NCBI GenBank assembly: GCA_949128115.1
Contig: OX421963.1
Coordinates: forward strand, 33,029,979 to 33,093,978
Reading direction: 5' to 3'
Length of the DNA stretch: 64,000 nt
Source of the DNA: Anaspis maculata
Taxonomy: Eukaryota; Arthropoda; Insecta; Coleoptera; Scraptiidae
Shown: piece by piece, positions 10,982-20,923 of the stretch
Layout of the letters: each line of letters opens with the position of its first letter
Position numbering within the stretch: position 1 is the first letter of the stretch
Translations under genes and position numbers: made by a program
The notes under the pieces: generated by a model
The model's input: the letters and a program-made list of their open reading frames with translations, nothing else
Database searches by the model: none
What the model was told of the DNA's origin: nothing

Positions 10982-13900
10982 TTATTTTTTTCTTTTTATT
11001 TCAAATCTTTCTTTGGGAATCCTGAAAAAAGATGACAATGTTAATTAAGTAAGCAAAAGTGTACACTCTCATTTTATTTCAGAGCCAACCTTTTGTTAGG
11101 TTCAGAAGACAGCTCTCTATCTATTATCAGTTTGACCAATAATCGCCGCTTCAATTCCTTATTCAACCGATAGCTTTGTAAAATTTCTTTCCCATCATTG
11201 ACACTTTCCAAAAAAAGTAACAAATTATCCTGAAACATCATTTTCAATAAACAATTGTTCAAGAGTAACTATATTTACATTACCTGTTCTGCCAAAGTTT
11301 GTTGATTTTTCACAATCTCCTTTGATATAGAAGGAGCCTCTGAGTTCCCTGTTGGAGTTTGTCGATTTTCCACAGTTTCGTATGTAGAAGCAGTCTCTGA
11401 TTTCTCTTTTCCGCCACTCGTTACTGATATAGGTGAATCGTCGTCTCCCACCACAAAAGAAAAATCAGCGTTCTAATAAATTAATAAAACAATTTTATAC
11501 ATTAAACAGTCTTTCGAAATTATTAGTAAATATAACAGCTGATGTATAAAATCGAGTATAAAATGCAAAGTAGCGACAACTAGAGAGCGGATTTATAATT
11601 TTCCGCATATCCTATATACACACATCAAAAGAATCTAGGGGACAAGCAAATTGTGACATAAAATTTTTACAGGGTGATCAACGGAACGGTGTAAAATTAC
11701 CTAAAGTTCAAGACGAGCGCGATTTGACAAACTTTTTTTTATAAATTCTAATACAACAGTTACAAAGATTGATGTTTTAGCTTTAGAATAGTTCTTCAAT
11801 TTTAAAAATTCGACGTAAAATGGCGAAGAATTCTCGCGTGAACACCCTGTACAAAGTGGGATTGTATTTTTGGTTCTCCACCAGTAAAGCTTGGTGATCT
11901 TGCTCTATGTGACTCATGACAAAATAAGTGACCTGTACCTACTAATAATAATTACAAATTAAAAATTACATTATAATGATTTTTTTTTCATTTCACATTA
12001 CCTGTATGTCCTGGTACTCTTCAATCTTGGCCCAAACTTTGGCGAAGAGTCCAATTTGTGGAATTATGGATTTGAGATCGCTTTCTTTTAATACGAGAAG
12101 TGCCTCCAGGTCGATTTTGTGTTCTGAAAAATAACGTAGACTCCATTTAAAATAATACCATTAAGGTACTATAGCACGTGGAAACCGACGTAGTTCGAGA
12201 GTCTACCTGGCTGTTACGGTTTCACGTATGAAACCTTCAAAGATTCACACATTTTCAAGAATGTTACTTTTGTTTTATAATTACATAATTAGTTATTACA
12301 CGCAATTTGTGATTTGTTAGAAAGCGAGTGTAAAAAAGATGAAAAGAAGATACAAATAGGCTGCAACTGATTAAGTAGAATTCTTGTAGGATTTTGTAGG
12401 TATACAGGGTCATTCAGAAAACATGTCCACCCCCATTTTTATCGAGAACCGTTAGCGTTAGCGAGTTGCGGTAAAAACTGTTAGATTCACCATATCTGTG
12501 AAGTCCGATTTCATTATGCTACCAGATTTTTTTCACCAAAACTTTCTGTACGGGGGCGTCTTAAGAATTTGATCAATTTTTTTTTTACCCTGTACAATGT
12601 TGAGTGATATCTCATCTCAAAGGCCTTTAAAAGTTTCAATGGACAAGTGCAAACCGTTTTCGAAAATTGTCAGCGGTTTTCATTTAATGATAAAAAACAA
12701 AAACCTGGAAAAACACATTTTTGTGTATAAAATAAAAACCTATGACTATTTTTTCAAAATGCAAACGGCATTCAGTATAACTTATCAAAACGGTCAGTTT
12801 GATGTATAACTCAATATGCAATGACTATTTCAAAATTTTGAGGCATTTCAATTTTGTGCTTAAAAAATTTAATTTCGGAAAACCGCAAAATTTTAAAATA
12901 GCCATTGCATATTGAGTTAAACATCAAACTGGCCGTTTTTATAAGTACTACTGAATGCCGTTTGCAGTTTGTAAAAATAGTCATAGGTTCTTATTTTATA
13001 TACACAAAAACGTGTTTTTCCAGGTTTTTGTTTTTTATCATAAAATGAAAACCGCTGACAATTTTCGAAAACGGTTTGCACTTGTCCATTGGAACTTTTA
13101 AAGGCCTTTGAGATGACATATCACTCAACATTGTACAGGGTAAAAAAAAATTGATCAAAATTTTGAGACGCCCCCGTACAGAAAGTTTTGGTGAAAAAAA
13201 TCTGGTAGCATAATGAAATCGGACTTCACAGATATGGTGAATCTAACAGTTTTTACCGCAACTCGCTAACGCTAACGGTTCTCGATAAAAATGGGGGTGG
13301 ACATGTTTTCTGAATGACCCTGTAGAAAGCCGTGTAAAAAATTGAAAATATATTTATAAAAAATGTATAACGTTTCGCCCTCGCCTGAGGGCCTCTTCAG
13401 ATGGTAAACAGGTTAATATGGGTTGACCAGTCTACTTCAGCTAAAAGAGAAGGTTTAGATTTATTAAGGGGATGATTTAGGAGTGTTTTTTACTTACAAA
13501 TTTTGAATCGAGTGATTTATTTGATTTTCTGAAGTAGACTGTTAACTAACAATAAATGAATGACAATTTAAACAATAAATAAGGTACTTATATAGGTAAA
13601 TAATTCTAATAATAGAGATAGAAGTAGACTGAAGTAGACTGTGAACCCATATTAACCTGTTTACCATCTGAAGAGGCCCTCAGGCGAGGGCGAAACGTTA
13701 TACATTTTTTATAAATATATTTTCAATTTTTTACACCGCTTTATACCTACAAAATCCTACAAGAATTATACAAAGAAAAGCCACAAAACACCAAGATATT
13801 AAGTAGAATGATAAGTGGAAAAAGCCAAAAAGTAAGTATTACTTTATTAAATTCATGCGTCATGCAAGTATACCTACACATCAACATTTTCTTGCTTCAA

Positions 13901-14745
13901 GGGATTTTTTCCAGGAAAAATTTGCGCAGCGAAATATCGGAGGTGGTATACTTTTCAAAAAATCTCCCTGTATATCCTCGATCCCTGAAATGTGACATAA
14001 AAATCTAACCTCAATTAGGCAGGGCATCAAACAACTATTTATATTGTTTTTGAAATGAATTCAGTGGCTTAGAAAATAAGGGACAAACAGTGATTAATTT
14101 TATTTTAGAAAGATTTAGATTTATTTTAGAAACAGCCTCACAAAATTGGGGACGTAAAATCGGTTGGGCAGGGTGAAAGTTATATCAAATAATCGATTTT
14201 TACTTTGAATATCTCCGTTATTATGCGTTAAAATAGTATGTTATAGGCCTAGGTAGAGAAGTATGCCATTATAGTTAGAGTTTAAGGGAAATCGATTCGC
14301 ACCGCTTTTTTATGACCAAACAGTGTCACGCTGTTTCGTTCTTTTTAAAGCAATTTTTGAAGATTTGGGCTTGATTTTTTTTTATTGGATACATAACAAA
14401 TTGCAATTCTCTCGGTCTCACTCTGTTCTATAATGCGCGCATAAGGCGATACCCTTGTTGCCACCACACCCCGCCTTAGGTCAATGATTGAAAGCAATAA
14501 GCGCGCCGCGCAGCATGGAACAAGCAAAAAAATGTTGGTACCTATCTATAATTATTATTTTTTATCATTCTACCAAGCGATCTATCGAGCAGGCATGCAC
14601 AATTGCCAGCCATATCCTGCTTCTAGACAGGACACAGCCTTACCTAAATTAAAATTTTCTTTTGATCTTACGGCACATTGAAATGTTTACCTTGAAAGTG
14701 TGGGGATAGCTCAATGAGCCCCCAGTTATGAAGGTAATCATCCAT
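10982..14745 (-). CDS. SAM-domain protein gene, five coding exons (joined model)
   Basis: Exons in transcript order: 14745-14691, 12123-12002, 11472-11284, 11229-11090, 11021-10982. All introns are GT-AG and phases match, giving 546 nt (181 residues plus stop). Residues 1-59 begin MDDYLHNWGLIEL and contain IDLEALLVLKESDLKSIIP followed by IGLFAKVWAKI, the helix pattern of a sterile alpha motif domain (a protein-interaction module). Residues 60-122 are acidic, Ser/Thr-rich and probably disordered. Residues 123-168 (GKEILQSYRLNKELKRRLLV, then RELSSEPNKR) look like a second helical domain; I recall similar SAM-plus-this-domain proteins in insect annotations but cannot name the family. If the fourth intron is not used, translation ends at 11074 (173 residues). 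The short fifth exon ends in a lysine-rich tail and may be truncated. No enzymatic motif is seen. The unbroken frame over four introns argues for recent function. Confidence 0.65.
11670..11849. mobile_element. Short TA-flanked CAGGGTG element in intron of the SAM gene
   Basis: TA-CAGGGTGATCAACGG at the left and CGCGTGAACACCCTG-TA at the right bound 180 bp. The two termini agree only over about ten bases, so this is a degenerate or composite element. Its right end matches the solitary terminus at 5600. It lies in the intron between the exons ending at 12002 and starting at 11472. Confidence 0.6.
12405..13322. mobile_element. Near-perfect TA-flanked palindrome nested in the left arm of the Penelope-like element
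   Basis: Ends read CAGGGTCATTCAGAAAACAT and its reverse complement, flanked by TA at 12403-12404 and 13323-13324. Arms of about 455 bp are almost identical and meet near 12860. The opposite arm of the enclosing element shows the unoccupied site (GTAGGTATAAAGCGG read on the minus strand at 13735-13749), so insertion with TA duplication is directly visible. High arm identity suggests recent formation or gene conversion. No coding capacity. Confidence 0.9.
13668..13697 (+). other. Hammerhead-like motif (unproven), with inverted twin at 13376-13402
   Basis: CTGAAGA is followed by one extra G, a six-pair stem GCCCTC/GAGGGC and GAAAC, the order of hammerhead core strands (CUGANGA, stem II, GAAA). 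The extra base and the lack of an obvious cleavage-site partner stem argue against activity. A related GCCGAAACGCGCGTC lies near 7424-7438 on the minus strand. Confidence 0.25.
13810..14690. other. Intron sequence of the SAM gene with no further gene
   Basis: This is the 3-prime-to-start part of the first coding intron. A GC-richer patch at 14440-14520 stands out, but neither strand has a recognisable domain. It may be another dispersed repeat. Confidence 0.4.
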
Positions 14746-15376
14746 TCTAAAATAAATAATGAAAAATATTCGTGTAAGTATAAGCTTATGCAGTTGAAAG
14801 GCGAGTTTGCAGTTTTCCATGGTGACAGAGGCAGGAAGCAAAAAAAAAGGTATAATTTGAAACTTTCGTAAATATCTAGAATAGGCTGAAATGAGCTACA
14901 AACACTACAAAAATGCCCATTAGGGTTTATGAGTAGAAAAAGGATGAGACATCTATCTTTCTTTCACGCACTCGTAACGAGTCTGTTGCTAAAAAAGGAC
15001 AAGTAGTAAGTAATTGCTTACAAGTGCGAGAAGGAAGGGAGGTGACGCATCCTCCATCCGAACTCAAAGGCCGTTTGTAGGTACATCATTTTTATAGAAA
15101 AAACTAGTAAAAAAACTACACATTTCGGCATTTCCGCAACAAATGAAAGTAGTTAGAAACAGTTCTGGAGTGGAAAGGAATACCTATCTAGTTAAAATTT
15201 GGAATCCTAAATCCCAAAGTGCCTATTCTAGATAATTAGGTACATACCGGAACTTTTTTAAAACATCGGACCGCACACATCAAATTCATGCACTAGCAGT
15301 AATCAATATCAATAACCTTATGCAAAAATAACACCTCAAATATTATCTATGTAATTGTGAGTGTATAGGCACTTAC

Positions 15377-15480
15377 CGTTATTCTGTTAACTTTTTCGCA
15401 CCACCCCTTCTGTTGCCGGACAACTCACAACTCGCACTGATGAAGATCGTTAATGCGATTGATGAGAGACGGGGAGGGGT
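15377..15480 (-). promoter_or_regulatory. Probable noncoding first exon and promoter zone of the SAM gene
   Basis: On the minus strand AGAATAACG is followed by GTAAGTG at 15376, a strong donor that could splice to the acceptor just before the ATG at 14745, leaving AACGAATGG around the start. The upstream transcription start is not defined; it would lie at the edge of the right subterminal motif zone, so those motifs may act as the promoter. The upstream boundary is approximate. Confidence 0.4.
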
Positions 15481-15898
15481 GTTAGGTGTTACTAAGAAAA
15501 AACACTAACACTGTATCGATGTCAGCAACCATAACTGTATATAATCAAACACTTGTAGTGGTAAATCTCACCAATTTTAAGTAGTCTAATACGCCTCGAA
15601 ACTAACATGTTGGATTCAACTTAAAACACCGGGTAGAACCTAACACTGTAGTGGTATGTTTCAATACCACAACAATAGTTTCGTATACTTTGTATTGATG
15701 GAGTAGATTCAACATTAAAATGTGTGATATACACTAGTAATAATTGTGGTGGGCTATACTTCCTCCTGTTTACTAATTTGTAGTAGTTATTCGAACGTTT
15801 GGTAGTTTTAGTGAACATTTGAAATTTGTAGTACTGATGAACAAAATCTGCATTAACACTACAGGTGGTAAAAAACTCACTTGCTAATTTTCTCAGTG
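15480..15898. repeat. Right subterminal repeat zone of the SAM-gene element
   Basis: GTAGTGGTAAA at 15555, GTAGTGGTA at 15648 and GGTGGTAAA near 15866 repeat the motif of the left zone, accompanied by TAACACTG units. The sequence ends in the inverted CACTGAGAAAA terminus at 15898. Matching motif content at both ends supports treating the whole interval as one element. Confidence 0.6.
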
Positions 15899-16469
15899 TA
15901 CAAGTATTTCAAGATGAATCTGTCGCCTCAGAAAACTTTTTTTACAAACTGCATTTTTCATGAAGACTACATCGAAGAACCAATGAAACACAAAGACAGC
16001 CAGTTTCGACTGGTTTTCGATACGCAGAATGTCTTCGACAAGACATTGTGGCAGAAAGCCGTCTTCCGCTTTTACACGGCCACCTGGCATGCTCTCGGCC
16101 AAAGTGAAGGCAGTGATCCGGTTCCATATTAGTCTCTCGGCATTCTTCGTCTATTTAAAATTTGTCTCCTCCTCATCAGTCCAAATCACGGATTTCTGAA
16201 TATAGAGCTGGATAGCTAATCACAATATACCCCCACCACAATTTTTGTCAAACGCGTGTTGGCCGCCATACTGTGCTAATTTTTAGTTACTTTAATGCTT
16301 GTGGGTTGGCAAAGCTGCGAATAATTGTCATCCCTGAGTGTCACTTTGATTGCCAAATGTCACCCAAATGTCAATCTATTGTCATTTTTTGACGTTTTTC
16401 TTGTTTATCCGTTTCTTTGTGCGAAGTTTTCTCGACGTTTTTCAGTGATTTGTTGAAGAAAAAGACTTG

Positions 16470-16800
16470 ATGTCGTCCTGTTTTGTGCCTAGTTGCAAAA
16501 ATAGCGACAAACAAAACAAAACCGGCATAAGCTATCATGTGTAAGTTCGATGTTTTTATCCGATTTTTCATTTATTACAAAAGAATTATTTCAGGTTTCC
16601 GAAACGATCAAAGTGGAGTGGCTCCAGGCCATCAGTAGGGATCAACAAACATTTATTCAGCAGCGTAACAATGAGAGCGTGTTTGTTCAGATCATTTCTT
16701 GATGAAGCCTTCGAGCGAATTGGATTGCTCAAGAAACTGAAACCCAATGTAATTCCTTCACTTGATTTGCCTACCCTGAGACCACGGTATACCTGAGACC
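16470..16800 (+). pseudogene. THAP zinc-finger domain pseudogene
   Basis: A first exon (16470-16540) encodes MSSCFVPSCKN, the first Cys pair of a C2CH THAP finger, and ends at GTAAGT. A 54-bp intron ends TTTCAG at 16594. The second exon has the expected blocks HVFPKR, WLQAISRDQ, VCSDHF (the last Cys and His) and LKPNVIPSL, but in successive frames (0, 2, 1, 0), so at least three single-base indels break it. All four zinc ligands can be seen. THAP domains bind DNA in P transposases and in domesticated regulators. Position inside a P-like element favours a transposase N-terminus. An AATAAA lies near 16949. Confidence 0.65.
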
Positions 16801-17582
16801 CATTCCAGTAGCTTCAGAAAGCAGTCAAGCTATCCAGGAAGCTCCAACAACCACAAGCCAAGTTATGCCGGAATCATGACCAGATCAAGCTATGCCGAAA
16901 GCATCAACAAGCCAAGCTATGTCGGAATTGTTATTAGGCACAAATAAACAATTATGTTATACTTCAATAATTGTTTTCATTTTATTTTTGTGATATAAAT
17001 CAGGTTCGTGTTTGTGTTGTTTTGTAGCGTTTTAAAATCACTAGAACCGATCCAGTTCGGCTCTAAAATCAGGGGATCCGATAGGTTCTCGAAAATCCTT
17101 GCCCAATCAGTGATAGCGATTTTCGAGCTGAACTGGCTCCTTTCTGGCCAGTCGAAGACGCCATTAGTTTTTTGCTTGAGTTTCTACGTTTTGTCTTCGA
17201 AACAATTCATCAAATACCTTACGTTTCCAACATGTATGTATACGTTGTTTCAGATTGATTGCTATCTCAGTAGGCATTGGAAGTATATGGTTAAAGTCGC
17301 TTTAGCTTTGTCTAGTTCTAAACGTTTATTGTTTTAGTCCCAAGTCAGTGTGACATGTCAATCAAAATCAACCGCGAAGTTTTTTACTGTCGTCCAAACT
17401 GTCATGTTTCTGTCCACCTAGATAGCTTTTGGAAAGAAAATCGTAATAAGCACCTATCAACGCAAGTTTTAAGAATCTGTACGTGTTACTTATACAGTTA
17501 CTGTTGTTCCTGTTACGTTATACCTACTGTTACTGTTGTGTTGTTCTTTCATTGGTTTTGATTACCTGATAATTTTCACGCC

Positions 17583-17751
17583 ATGTGTGGGGATCCAGTT
17601 CGTTTATCTGCGAGAGAACGTGAAATACTTTGACGCTGTTACGAAGAACTCTTCAGAGATTCCAACAATGCAGCTGCCAGCATTCAGCGCGTTGCTTTGA
17701 TCTTTAGTAACGTACAGCACGGTCAAACGCATACTGGCGAAAAAGAAGCCA
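17583..17751 (+). pseudogene. Unrecognised exon-like segment inside the P-like element
   Basis: From ATG at 17583 a frame of about 56 codons (MCGDPVRLSARERE, one TGA, then RCYEELFRDSNN) runs to a possible donor AAG-GTTTGT. The composition is helix-rich and could be an N-terminal domain of a transposase, but no family is recognisable and an internal stop is present. It could also be chance. Confidence 0.2.
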
Positions 17752-18752
17752 AGGTTTGTCACTACTTACAACCAAAAAGTAGCCGTGGATCCCTGGGCCC
17801 AGTCGAGAAAAAAATCAGCCAGGCGCCCGTTCTCAATCAAAAGAGTAGGTACAGTACAGTCTGTTGTGCCATATCCTACCAGATTTCGTGCTTCTGTCTT
17901 CACTAAAAGGCTCAGTTGAAGTAGAACAGCGTAACTCGGATTTCGAAGCAGATCTTCCTTGATATCTGATCCCTCTCAAGGCCATGGAGTTTGCTTTACT
18001 GCTTTACTATCTATACCTGTGTGATATGTGGACAATGTTGATTGAGACTGTGGCAAGAACGAAATCTGCTGATTCCCCAGGTGCCTATTTTTTTTAGTCC
18101 TGAGATCGAAAACAGAGACGGTTCGAAATCAAAACTGCATGTATCTTTCTTCAAGTGCACCTTGAATGGGGTGCCGCACGTGATACTCGATAAAAAATGT
18201 AGAAATACTTTCTGACTGAAAGGAGTGAAAGATCTGACTTATAACCTGAAAATAAATAATGAAGTTTCCACGAGATTTACACTTTTGATTTGACGTTTTT
18301 TGTAACTAAATCTAAAGCTGCATTTAGATTTTCATGACCTACTGGGATAGCAATATTTCTGAAACAACGTATAGTTAACTATTCCGAAATAAAATGAGTT
18401 GCAATTTGTAATGAACAACATTAATGAAATCATAACCACTAACCAATAATTAAAAAATGAATAATAGGAAGATTCAAGAACCAAGAATCATTCTACGAAA
18501 CAAAAGTACAAGCATCTTAGCTTTCTCCCTGTAGGACTCGTCCAGTTTCAGGTAATTATTATTTCACAATTAATATTTGAAACAAATGTAAACACCAATG
18601 CACAAAAGACGGCGGTTTATGGTTTTTGAATCCGATTTGTTGCCCGTCAGCCAATAACATTTTAGCACAGTATGGCGGCCAGCTGGGTTCGGACAACACG
18701 CATGTGTTGTATTAGCTATCCAGCTCTATATTCAGAAATCCGTGGTCCAAAT

Positions 18753-19615
18753 ACAACTAGAAGTATATGAAGTATCCGTGTGATTATTATTGAAGGAGGG
18801 AAGCAACCTATCAGCATATTTTCACCTGAACCTGGAGTATCTAATACACTTTCCCCTTTCCGTAAAATCTATTTCGTCAAGTGAAGGCTGGGTGGTTCGG
18901 TAGGAGCGAAGGATGGAAGAGCAGCCCATAAAAAAAAACTCTACAAATTTGAAGCTGTTGTTTTATCGGTGAGATTCGCCAGGTTTGGAGCATGTTTTTG
19001 GCTTGAGTGACCGGGCTATAAGTATATCATGCATATTTCGACACGCTCGGTCCATTAATTTATTTTCAAAACCATTTCAGTGATGAAGCGATTAATCGTA
19101 ATTCAGTTTTCCGACAAAATAGACTTCGCACTTGCGATAATAGTTTAAAATTGCTCTATAATAACTGTATATCACTGCGGGTGTTAATGGGAAAATAATA
19201 AAAGTTAAAATGCAAATGATTTGTGCTCGTCCCCCTTTTGCATATAGCGCGCATATATAGGCACATTTGCAAATCACCACGAGAGGGCTCTCCGCGGGTT
19301 TCCAGAGGGTAGGGCGCCCGTTCAACTGTAAACCGAAGCTCTCGACACCGTCATCAGTAACATCACCCTGCTGAGGTCTTTGCCGAATCTTCAGGCCTGG
19401 TTCGTCATTCTACTATCACCATTACTATTATATTAGAAAAACCCGCTGAGGGCCCTTCAAGTAGCACTTCTCGAATGTAATTCAGAGAGATTATAATATG
19501 GGTGGTGGCGCAGCTGCATTTTCCGATTTAATTTATATTCCCTTCTATATATTCGGGAGATGGAGATTCCTAATCATATTCCTTGGAATTTTGCATTATA
19601 AAGGTATAGATTATA
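18753..19615. other. Sequence flanking the P-like element, no gene seen
   Basis: Before the P insertion this was continuous with 15901-16178. On the minus strand the joined flank has open frame around IWTDEE, faintly like a Tc1 acidic motif, but with a stop soon after and no further match. Nothing else is recognisable. Confidence 0.4.
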
Positions 19616-20010
19616 CAGGGTGGCCCAACGAAAACAGAACAGAGGGGTTTTAGGGCATTTCACCTCATTTTTTTGAAAAAAGCTCGAACAGATCGATTTT
19701 TATATTGAGGGGGAGGACATCTGAAACATACATTGGCGTATTTCTATCTTCAGCCCCCTCACCCCCACCCACCGTAAGTTTCAAATGACACCACCCACTT
19801 TGCGATACATCAAAGTGAAGAGAATGAGATTCTCTTTCTGAAAAAATATTTTTATAATTTTTAACCCCACCCCCCTTCTTCCTAAAATTGTCAAAGTTTC
19901 CAATGTAATATTTTTGATCTCTTAATTCTCTTCAGTACAGTCAACGTCATCCTGCACAGCATCGAGGGAGAAAAAGATGATTTCTTCGTGCATGTCAAAT
20001 AAAGGCCTCA
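19616..20010. repeat. Fragment of the CCGGGTGATC palindrome family with a different terminus
   Basis: After TA-CAGGGTGGCCCAACG the body (about 19690-19960) matches the left arm of the element at 41617-42695: GATCGATTTTTATATTGAGG, ACATACATTGGC, then CCACC-rich tracts and TTTGCGATACATCAAA. Only one arm is present and the terminus differs, so it is a truncated or recombined copy. Confidence 0.6.
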
Positions 20011-20072
20011 GGATGGCGCGGGTATCTTTGTCTGTGAAGTGATTCTTCGTTTTTCACATGTGTATATGGAGA

Positions 20073-20923
20073 TGTGATGGACAGGAAGCTGGTGCCTCAA
20101 AACTTACGTCATAAGATACATGATTTTAACCCTGTAGGTCTAATGTGCGTTGATGAGGTGGTTGAAAATTCCTTAGTCTTACATGTCAGACCGGGGCAAA
20201 ATTTACGTCATGAGATGAGGTACATGAATGACACCAACGGGTTTTTGTGTGGAAACATCCCCTAATCAAAAATCGGGTCATAAGACAAAATTTTTGGGGG
20301 CTCTCGGTCCATAAAAAAAGTTTGAAATTTTCAAAAAGGCCAAAATTTACCTCCTCCTGGAGATTTCTCCTTTGACATAATTTTTGGAATGAAAAACGCT
20401 TCTTACATGATTTTTTACGTAGGTAGGTTTCGAATCTGTTCCCAAAAATTTTTAATGGTACATCGCTTACAGGGTGCAACATCGAAAAAATTTCTCAAAT
20501 CGTACACTCTGTATTTTAACATGGAAATCGATTCTGTCTTTCATCCTGCGATCACAAATATATATCACACTTGGTGGGTTAGTCAACAAAACGCCTGTGA
20601 CAAAATTGACAAATTTGGATCTTTTTTTGAAAATTTCAAACTTGTCTTATGGACCGAAGGCCCCCAAAAATTTGGTCTTATGACCAGAATTTCGATTAAA
20701 GGGATGTTCCCACACAAAATCCAGTTGGTTCATTCATGTACCTTATGACGTAAATTTCTGGCCGTTTTTTCGAAAACTGACAAGCTTATACCAGCCTAAA
20801 GCCTGTCTGACATGTAAGACAAAGCAATTTTCAACAACTTTATCAACGCACATTAGACCTACAGGATTAAAATCATGTACCTTATGACGTAAGTTTTGAG
20901 GCACCAGCTCCCTATCCATGAAG
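20073..20923. mobile_element. Palindromic element with repeated TTACGTCATAAG sites
   Basis: Inverted arms (about 20073-20350 and 20625-20923) begin ATGGACAGG and share GCTGGTGCCTCAAAACTTAC. Each arm carries two TTACGTCAT/ATGACGTAA sites (near 20104, 20200, 20745, 20886). The centre holds an unrelated CAGGGTGCAAC terminus near 20470. A one-arm relative lies at 61190-61505. No target duplication is evident. Confidence 0.7.

Larger units (their letters stand above)
12382..13797. mobile_element. Penelope-like inverted non-autonomous element with 12-bp target duplication
   Basis: ATTAAGTAGAAT occurs directly repeated at 12370-12381 and 13798-13809. Inside, inverted arms (12382-12404 plus 13323-13440, and about 13622-13765) enclose a short unique core; the right arm has about 30 extra bases at its outer end. 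The arms contain CTGAAGAG, a GCCCTC/GAGGGC stem and GCGAAACG. Inverted terminal segments, an asymmetric tail, a long direct duplication and a GAAACG motif are reminiscent of Penelope-like elements, some of which carry hammerhead ribozymes. No coding sequence remains. Assignment is inference. Confidence 0.5.
9948..15898 (-). mobile_element. 5.95 kb TIR element carrying a SAM-domain gene
   Basis: The left end reads CACTCAGAAAAATG and the right end, reverse-complemented, CACTGAGAAAATTAG. Both are bordered by TA (9946-9947 and 15899-15900), compatible with a TA duplication. Inside each end lie about 300-400 bp of related subterminal sequence built on GTAGTGGTAA and AACACT. Between them, on the minus strand, is one multi-exon SAM-domain gene. 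No transposase, integrase or reverse transcriptase is visible. The gene's introns hold later insertions (11670-11849, 12382-13797). The superfamily cannot be named. The alternative is two solitary related ends flanking a host gene by chance, which the gene's tight fit between the ends makes less likely. Confidence 0.6.
16187..18744 (+). mobile_element. P-like DNA transposon, degenerate, with THAP remnant and 8-bp target duplication
   Basis: The ends are CACGGATTTCTGAATATAGA and its reverse complement, with inverted similarity continuing about 34 bp to TAGCTAAT and picking up again at TGGCCGCCATACTGTGCTAA. GTCCAAAT flanks the element exactly on both sides (16179-16186 and 18745-18752). P elements make 8-bp duplications, and the Drosophila P preference is GTCCGGAC, which shares its first four bases. 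A THAP-type zinc finger, the DNA-binding domain of P transposase, is encoded inside. No RNase-H-like catalytic region is recognisable, so the copy looks dead or internally deleted. Confidence 0.75.

Noticed and set aside
13668..13697. Active hammerhead ribozyme
   Set aside because: An extra base sits between CTGAAGA and stem II, and I could not find a convincing cleavage-site strand, so only a low-confidence motif is listed.
15881..16132. Protein-like frames on both strands beside the P-like element
   Set aside because: Both strands are open over the same stretch, and the best minus-strand match (IWTDEE) is too short and soon hits a stop. No family could be named.
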